DNA of 64,000 nucleotides from Paulinella micropora (taxonomy: Eukaryota > Cercozoa > Imbricatea > Euglyphida > Paulinellidae). Below the pieces are notes generated by a model. The model was not told the origin of the DNA. It worked only from the letters and a program-made list of their open reading frames with translations, and ran no database searches. Position numbers and translations under genes: made by a program. Shown one piece after another: positions 59,092 to 64,000 of the stretch (position 1 is the stretch's first letter; every line of letters starts with the position of its first letter). The DNA lies in NCBI GenBank assembly GCA_019918135.1, contig WBZZ01003110.1, positions 41,157-105,156 of the forward strand. Direction: 5' to 3'.

Positions 59092-60818
59092 ATGAAGAGC
59101 AAAAAGCGCCGCTGTTTAGAAGTGTTGTACGGGACCGCCGCGGCGGCGGCCCCCCGCCGCTGCAGACCGAGGGCAAACCCCACCAAGCCACGCTCCTGGG
59201 AATTCGAGAGCTAGAGCGCCTGCGCAGGGCTAGCTGGCAATTGGACGACGGTCACTGGCTCAGGCAGGACACCGTGGCAGGAATGGAGACGTTGCGGAGC
59301 CACCTGCTGTCGCTGGCGCTGGCCGTGCTAGGGCTGGACGAACGTGCACCTCCCGACAGGCTGTTTGCCATGCCCCGGGACCTGGGCGCGCACGAACTAG
59401 GCCTGATCTGCAAGGGGGGCGGCGACTGGCTCGTGGCGCCCAAGGACGACGGTGTGCGTGTGCTGGTACTGTTCTTGCGGGGCAAGTGTTTTTTCATTAA
59501 GCGAGAAAGGCCGTACGTGGAGGACGTAGAGCCGGACGCGCCGTTCGACGAGAGCGACGGCCCAATGTTTTTTCTGCTCGATGCAGAGCTGGTCCAGAAC
59601 GCCGGCACCAACGCTCGTTTGCTGCGCGTTTGCGACCTGTTGGCGTACGGCCAGCAGTCGCTGGCCGGACTGCCCTTCTCTCGGCGGCTGGGGCTGCGCG
59701 ACCTGTTCCTGGCTAGCCTGGCCAAGGACGGCAAATGCCAGACGCTGCGCACCCTGGCCGGCAAAGAATTCTTTCCGCTCAACGTGGCCGCCGGCAAGCT
59801 GGCCACCCTCCAGCCCAGCGGCAACCGCTGGTACTTCGACCAGGGCGAGTATCGAGTTCCGGTCGACGGCCTCATCCTTGCGGACGCGGGCGCCGCGTAC
59901 CGTGGTGGTGTGCAGCAGGGCCTTGGCAAGTGGAAATTCAGCCCCACCGTAGATCTGGAGCTCGTGCGGCGCACCGGCCCCCGCGCCGCACTCTGCGCCA
60001 GGGCGCCCGTGCCGCCGGCACTACATTTGCCGCTGCGGCTGCACCAAGAGCTTTTCTTTGACAGGGCGCTGACGCCCGCCGTGGCCGGTGCGCTGCTCAG
60101 GCAGTACTGGTCCGTCTGGTCGGAGCACACGCCGCCCCATAGTTCGCAGGACGAGTCGTTCTGTGCGCCCAAGAGCGAGGCACCGCTGGTCTTCCCGCGC
60201 TCGTCCGCACTGCCGGGCGCCTGGGGAGAATGCGTGTTCAACCGGGCCAAGGGTTCCTGGGTCCCGTCTTCGTTTGTGCTGGAAGGCCTGCCGCTCGATC
60301 AACACACCGCGGACAGCGCCAAGTGGCCCGTGCGCTGGCTGCGGAAGCCCGGGGGGGGAAACGTAAAAACGGGCGGCCCGCCGGTCGTGGCAACCCCCCA
60401 GCAGGTCGTGGAGGAACTGATGCGCCAGAGGGCGGGGCTACCGCCCCGCAAGCTTTATTTCCGACTCACCGGCTGCCACCACCACGAGGGCGTGACTCAC
60501 GTCGGCCTCGCGTACTCGGTCCCGCAGAACGAGCTCGCGCCCGTCACCAGGGGTCCGGCCGGCACGGCCAGCCTGACACTTTTCAATGCGGCCGTGGCGC
60601 CCGAGTCGGTGGCCGGCATCTGGGAGATCCAGCTCACTGACACAGGGGCCCCGCAGCTGCTGCTTAGGCGCCAAAAGGACAAGCCGAATTTCCATACGAC
60701 CGCTATGCAGGCGCTGCGCGCCTCCGCGGCCGGGGTCAAGCTGGAAGACGTCCTGGCCCTGCTGCAACCGGAAGAGCAAAAGGCTGCCGGACCCACCACG
60801 ACCACAACCATAAAATAA
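59092..60818 (+). CDS. mRNA-capping guanylyltransferase (one frame break)
   Basis: About 575 residues. The nucleotidyltransferase motifs are visible in order: I, APKDDGVR (Lys nucleophile in KxDG); III, FFLLDAELV; IV, VPVDGLIL; V, GKWKFSPTVDLE; VI, RRQKDKPN. These match the covalent nucleotidyltransferase family in the form seen in NCLDV capping enzymes, which transfer GMP to the 5' end of viral mRNA. The ATG at 59092 opens a basic start (MKSKKRRC). One base short in a CCCCCC run (59150-59155) it reaches the main frame, which otherwise has no ATG until residue 60 or so. No clear triphosphatase or methyltransferase domain is present. The RNA product and partner proteins are inferred from the family. 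Confidence 0.82.
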
Positions 60819-61506
60819 AACTTTTTTTAAAATTCGGTGGAATTAAGTTCCGGGGGAGGGGGTCCGTCGTATGCCAGGCCCACTGTTCAAGGCAAGGCAA
60901 ACCCCGCCCGCACGAGCAGAGTTTGCATTCTGTGGCGCGTGGGCGGCCCTTTCGAGGTATGTGTCTATAATGTCGCGCGACCAGAACTCTTCTGGCCGCC
61001 GCTTGCGCCACTAGACTTACGCGTGCCTCGGCCCTTCTTTTGACGCTTGGACGAGCAAGACTTACAACTCATTTAATAAACCAGTAACAGTTTTTAAAAA
61101 AACGGTGGGGCGGGCCCGGAACAGCAAAAGAAAAGGGACCCCCCGAACATGCCTCTAAATAAATTTCCAGCGCTGTACGCGCGGGCGTCGCTTTGACCCC
61201 TCCCCTCCCGACCGCCCTTTTTGCTGCTGCCCACCAATTATGTGCAAGCGCCCCGGCGCACGGGGGGGATGCGGAACAACAAATGAGGGTAGGGGCTGAT
61301 AAAGCCGCACCCGTGGGGGGCGCCGCCTTCTTTTGTTCCTTGGGTCTGGCTTCAACACAAGCTCGTGGTCTCTGGCGTTTCTGCTTGCCCGAAAGGTCCG
61401 GGCCGCCCGCGCGCGGCGGCGTGCCCGCTGATTACTTGGGCCCACAGCTCGCGCAACTCCCGCAGTGCCTGCCGGTCGCCGCTCCTCGCAGCAATCGTGT
61501 ACCACA
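60819..61506. other. convergent intergenic region, no convincing gene
   Basis: AT-rich sequence with AAAATAAAAC follows the capping-enzyme stop, and AAATAAATTT near 61156 could end the leftward transcript. Frames on both strands between 61155 and 61550 are Arg- or Pro-rich and look like shadows, although a 3' extension of the Sel1 gene through a frame error cannot be excluded. Confidence 0.45.
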
Positions 61507-62163
61507 CTATAGCCAGACCAACGTGGCGGGGGTGACGATGCCCCTCTCACAGAAGAAGCCTACCATGTACTGGCAGTTCGAACAGCCTAGACCCGCGCCC
61601 CTGCGGTACAAGGTTAGGGCCAGCCCCTGGTCCTGCTGCATGCCCAGCCCATTGCGAGCGCAGTAGGCAAAGGCGTACATAGAGTCCAAGCAGTCCACTG
61701 CGCTGGCGAGAGCGAGGAACGTGCGCGCGGCCCGCCTTGCGTCGCGCACACAGCTAATGCCCGCAAGCAAATACACCGCCAGATTGTAGGCCGAAGAGCT
61801 GCAGCCCTGGTGGGCGGCCAGGGCCCAGGCCGAGATGGCCAGCCCGTTGTGCTTTCGTCCGCCCAGGCCCAGGTTGTACATGTCCCCCAGCAGCAGAGCC
61901 GCGAGCCGCGAGCCCGAGCTGGCAGCCGACCACAGCGCGCGCCTGGCGTCGCGAAAATGTCCCGCGCGGTACAGAGCCAAACCAAAAGACTCGTCGTCGA
62001 CCTCCCCGAGCCCACGCTTGGCTGTGGGGGGCCGTAAGGTTTCATCGTCCAGGCTCTTAATCGTTCGTACTTCGGAGACCGAATACAGCGCGTACGAGGC
62101 CAGAGCGCTATCCACGACGGCTGAATAGAAGCGCCTCGAATGGCAGGACTCTCTGTTGTTCAT
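61507..62163 (-). CDS. Sel1-repeat protein
   Basis: A 218-residue protein. The start at 62163 (MNNRESCHSRRFYSAVVDSA) is chosen because the upstream frame is leader. Three to four Sel1-like repeats fill residues about 80-215: FGLALYRAGHFRDARRALWSAASSGS, LGDMYNLGLGGRKHNGLAISAW, AYCARNGLGMQQDQGLALTLYRRGA. Sel1 repeats form TPR-like solenoids that bind proteins. It has the repeats but not the RING of the protein at 19524. A partner-binding adaptor is inferred. Confidence 0.75.
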   Translation of the reverse strand: MNNRESCHSRRFYSAVVDSALASYALYSVSEVRTIKSLDDETLRPPTAKRGLGEVDDESFGLALYRAGHFRDARRALWSAASSGSRLAALLLGDMYNLGLGGRKHNGLAISAWALAAHQGCSSSAYNLAVYLLAGISCVRDARRAARTFLALASAVDCLDSMYAFAYCARNGLGMQQDQGLALTLYRRGAGLGCSNCQYMVGFFCERGIVTPATLVWL

Positions 62164-62291
62164 GGTGCGACGGGGATCGGGGGAAAAGGAATAGGCGCGG
62201 AGGCCGGCAGAAGATATTTTAACACACTCTCCGCAGCCTCTTTTTTTTTTAATTACAGAAAACCAGCCGCCTGTTTGTAGCAGCACAAAGA

Positions 62292-62927
62292 TCAGGCCCG
62301 CCCCCCGCTCGTCCGCTGCAGGTACGCTTTCCTGTGAGCACTCAGTGCTTGACGGGTTGCAAAAGCTTTTTCACAGCATCCTTGATCGCAGCGGTAGGGC
62401 CTCACGCCGGTGTGCTGTGCCAGATGGCTCTCCCAGTTGACCTTCTGAGTAAATTTCCGGTGGCAGAAGGCACACTCGTAGTCCTTGTGCGGGTCGTGGA
62501 TTTTGAGATGCAAGCGCAGGCTGCCTTTGTGCCTCAGGAATTTGCCGCACACGTGGCACCTCACCCCGCAGCCACAGGGCGCCGGCACGCACTGTGGCGG
62601 CGGCTGTGCTTCGGCAGTACTTTGGCACCCCGGCACCGCGCACCTGGGCTTCCACCCTTGGGCGTGCCTGAGCAAATGCGTTTCTAGGCCGCTCCTCCGT
62701 GCGAATCTGCGCGGGCAGAGCGAACAATTGAACGGCTTGGTGTGAGTGTTCAGGTGCGAACGCAGGTTGTTCTTATTGGTAACGGTGAATCCACACAACG
62801 GGCATTCAACCTTAGCTGGGCCACTGAGAGCTTTGCGGTGCCGGGCCATGTGTCTCTTGAAGTCAATGTAAGACTTGTGCTGTGCAGGGCAGTGTGCGCA
62901 GGACCAGAGGGCGGTCGTTGCGGCCAT
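62292..62927 (-). CDS. C2H2 zinc-finger protein
   Basis: A 211-residue protein starting at 62927. About six C2H2-type fingers are present: CAHCPAQHKSYIDFKRHMARH, CPLCGFTVTNKNNLRSHLNTH, CSLCPRRFARRSGLETHLLRH, CHVCGKFLRHKGSLRLHLKIH, CAFCHRKFTQKVNWESHLAQH, and a last, irregular one ending AFATRQALSAHRKAYL. A Cys-rich insert (CAVPGCQ ... CGCGVRC) lies between fingers 3 and 4. Tandem C2H2 arrays bind DNA, so a transcription factor is the likely role, with targets unknown. Its fingers are closer to cellular than to typical NCLDV zinc proteins, so host acquisition is possible. Confidence 0.88.
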   Translation of the reverse strand: MAATTALWSCAHCPAQHKSYIDFKRHMARHRKALSGPAKVECPLCGFTVTNKNNLRSHLNTHTKPFNCSLCPRRFARRSGLETHLLRHAQGWKPRCAVPGCQSTAEAQPPPQCVPAPCGCGVRCHVCGKFLRHKGSLRLHLKIHDPHKDYECAFCHRKFTQKVNWESHLAQHTGVRPYRCDQGCCEKAFATRQALSAHRKAYLQRTSGGRA

Positions 62928-63612
62928 GTTCCACGGCGCGGGAAAAGGAGGAGGAGGCCAGTGCGTGTGGGGTGAGGGGGGGGGAAAAAGTGTCCCAAGA
63001 GAGAGAGAGAGGTTGGGCTGGAAAGGGGGGGGAGAGGGTTTTGTTTTGGTTTTTCTTTTGTCCGTGGGATGATAAACAAGAGGAGGTACAAAAAGGGGTG
63101 CCGAGGTGGGGGGGGGCCGAGGATCTTGTGCGCGACGAACGGTTCACTACGACGGAAGGTGGGGAAGTGGGGGGGGGCCGCCGTCGGCGCGCAACAGGCA
63201 GATTAGAGAAAGCCAACGAGACAGAAATACGCAGCAGAGCAAGAGGAGAGGTGGGGGGGGGCCGCCGAACCCCCGTCCTTTGTAACCCCCACGTACAGCA
63301 AGCAAAGTGGCAGGCCCCCCCCCCTCCCTGTATTTCTTTTTGGGAGCCCAGGGGCCGCCTGGAACACGAGACTCGGAGAGCGGGGGGGGGGAGAAGCGGG
63401 TGGGGGGAGGTGTGGATAGAGGCTGGCGAGGGCGGGGGGGGATCGAAAGCGGCAAAGAAGGCGTTCACTAGGCAAAGCATTTTTGACCCAAGAAAGGCGG
63501 CGGCGGCCCTGGCGCTGGGGGGGGGGCGGGCGAGCGGCACCTCTCCGTAGAGGGAAGGGAGGAATTGGTGTGTGGCGGGCCTGAATTCTTAGGAATACTC
63601 GCCCTGCCTGGG
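62928..63612. promoter_or_regulatory. G-tract-rich upstream region
   Basis: There are at least six runs of seven or more G (near 62978, 63026, 63109, 63170, 63253, 63382). Three of them sit in the motif GTGGGGGGGGGCCG at spacings of about 60 and 83 bp. No gene is supported. On the minus strand these are C runs upstream of the C2H2 start. Confidence 0.45.
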
Positions 63613-64000
63613 CTATGCTTGTGATTTTAATAAATCTCTGGCTTGGGCTCTCTCGGTTGCAAGCGCAATACTTGAAGGCCGGCAGCCGTGGTTGAATCCC
63701 AAACCTCTAGAACCTTGACTCGGCAGTCGCACGCCGCAAAAGTGGCCAGCCCGGAAAGACCTGCTTGCGCGTTTCGATCGCGAATTCCCTGTTGGTAAAG
63801 GCCGCCCGATCTTGAGAATACTGCCGTTAAGAACCCGGGCGCTCAGTGCGTTGTAGAGCACATTGCCGTGCGTGCCGATGAAGATGCAGGGCTCTTTCCC
63901 CCCTTTTTTTCGGTCAGGTTGCGGACGTGTTCACGCAGTTCTTGCAGACCCTTGGTGGGGCCACTGTGAAATCAGCAGCTGGCCATTGTCGTCGTACGCC
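63613..64000 (-). CDS. partial gene at window edge, frame unclear
   Basis: Leftward coding-like sequence enters from the right edge (AYDDNGQLLISQW), continues in another frame (TKGLQELREHVRNLTEKKGG, then IGTHGNVLYNAL) and ends either at a stop at 63707 or at 63613. The frame changes fall near a C run and at a C7/T run (about 63899-63911), as in other broken genes here. The family is not recognised. It is annotated only as a partial 3' end. Confidence 0.35.

Overview
The window looks like part of a large, GC-rich DNA virus genome of the nucleocytovirus (NCLDV) type that uses the host nucleus. The evidence is a D5-like SF3 helicase-primase, an mRNA-capping guanylyltransferase, and many eukaryote-style accessory genes (RING, MYND, F-box, kelch, Sel1 and C2H2 zinc-finger proteins). 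There is no bacterial operon or ribosome-binding-site structure. At least two genes need spliceosomal introns to be read through, so part of the transcription is probably nuclear, as in pandoravirus-like or medusavirus-like giant viruses of protists. I cannot assign a family. No tRNA, rRNA or CRISPR array was seen.

Layout. 0.4-6 kb: a two-TM membrane protein, then two tandem secreted surface proteins with PKD-like and BspA/DUF285 repeats. 6-12.6 kb: an F-box-like protein, an unknown protein, a spliced PD-(D/E)XK nuclease, an F-box/LRR protein and a second two-TM protein. 12.7-15 kb: a divergent cassette whose right-hand gene carries a 12-residue exact copy of the histone H3 tail. 15.4-21.8 kb: a spliced SR-rich protein and three RING proteins, one of them with Sel1 repeats. 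22.2-24.2 kb: two opposed arrays of a repeat flanking a broken gene. 24.3-31.7 kb: the helicase-primase, a zinc-ribbon/CoiA-like nuclease and a zinc-ribbon protein. 32-40 kb: two head-to-head gene fragments, an F-box/LRR paralog, a MYND protein, a proline-rich protein and a BRO-N-like protein. 40.6-50.9 kb: two more divergent cassettes, a kelch protein, a secreted FkbM-type methyltransferase and a 282-bp palindromic satellite. 51-64 kb: a third BspA-type protein, a large unknown protein, a mucin-like membrane protein, a multi-pass membrane protein, the capping enzyme, a Sel1 protein, a C2H2 protein and a partial gene at the edge.

The most unusual structure is the divergent cassette, seen three times. 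A short core rich in CATTG/CAATG palindromes is flanked on both sides by long GT tracts that always read GT on the outgoing strand, with genes pointing away. In the first cassette the GT tracts fit inside 5'-UTR introns that start from mirror-image donor sites.

Genes are GC-rich, 3' ends are marked by short AT islands (twice the palindrome TTTTTAATTAAAAA), and many starts have poly-G or poly-C runs shortly upstream. At least nine reading-frame breaks are all repaired by one extra base in a homopolymer run. That points to consensus errors rather than gene death, so the affected genes are annotated as whole genes. Many products are predicted to act in ubiquitin ligase complexes or at the cell or virion surface.
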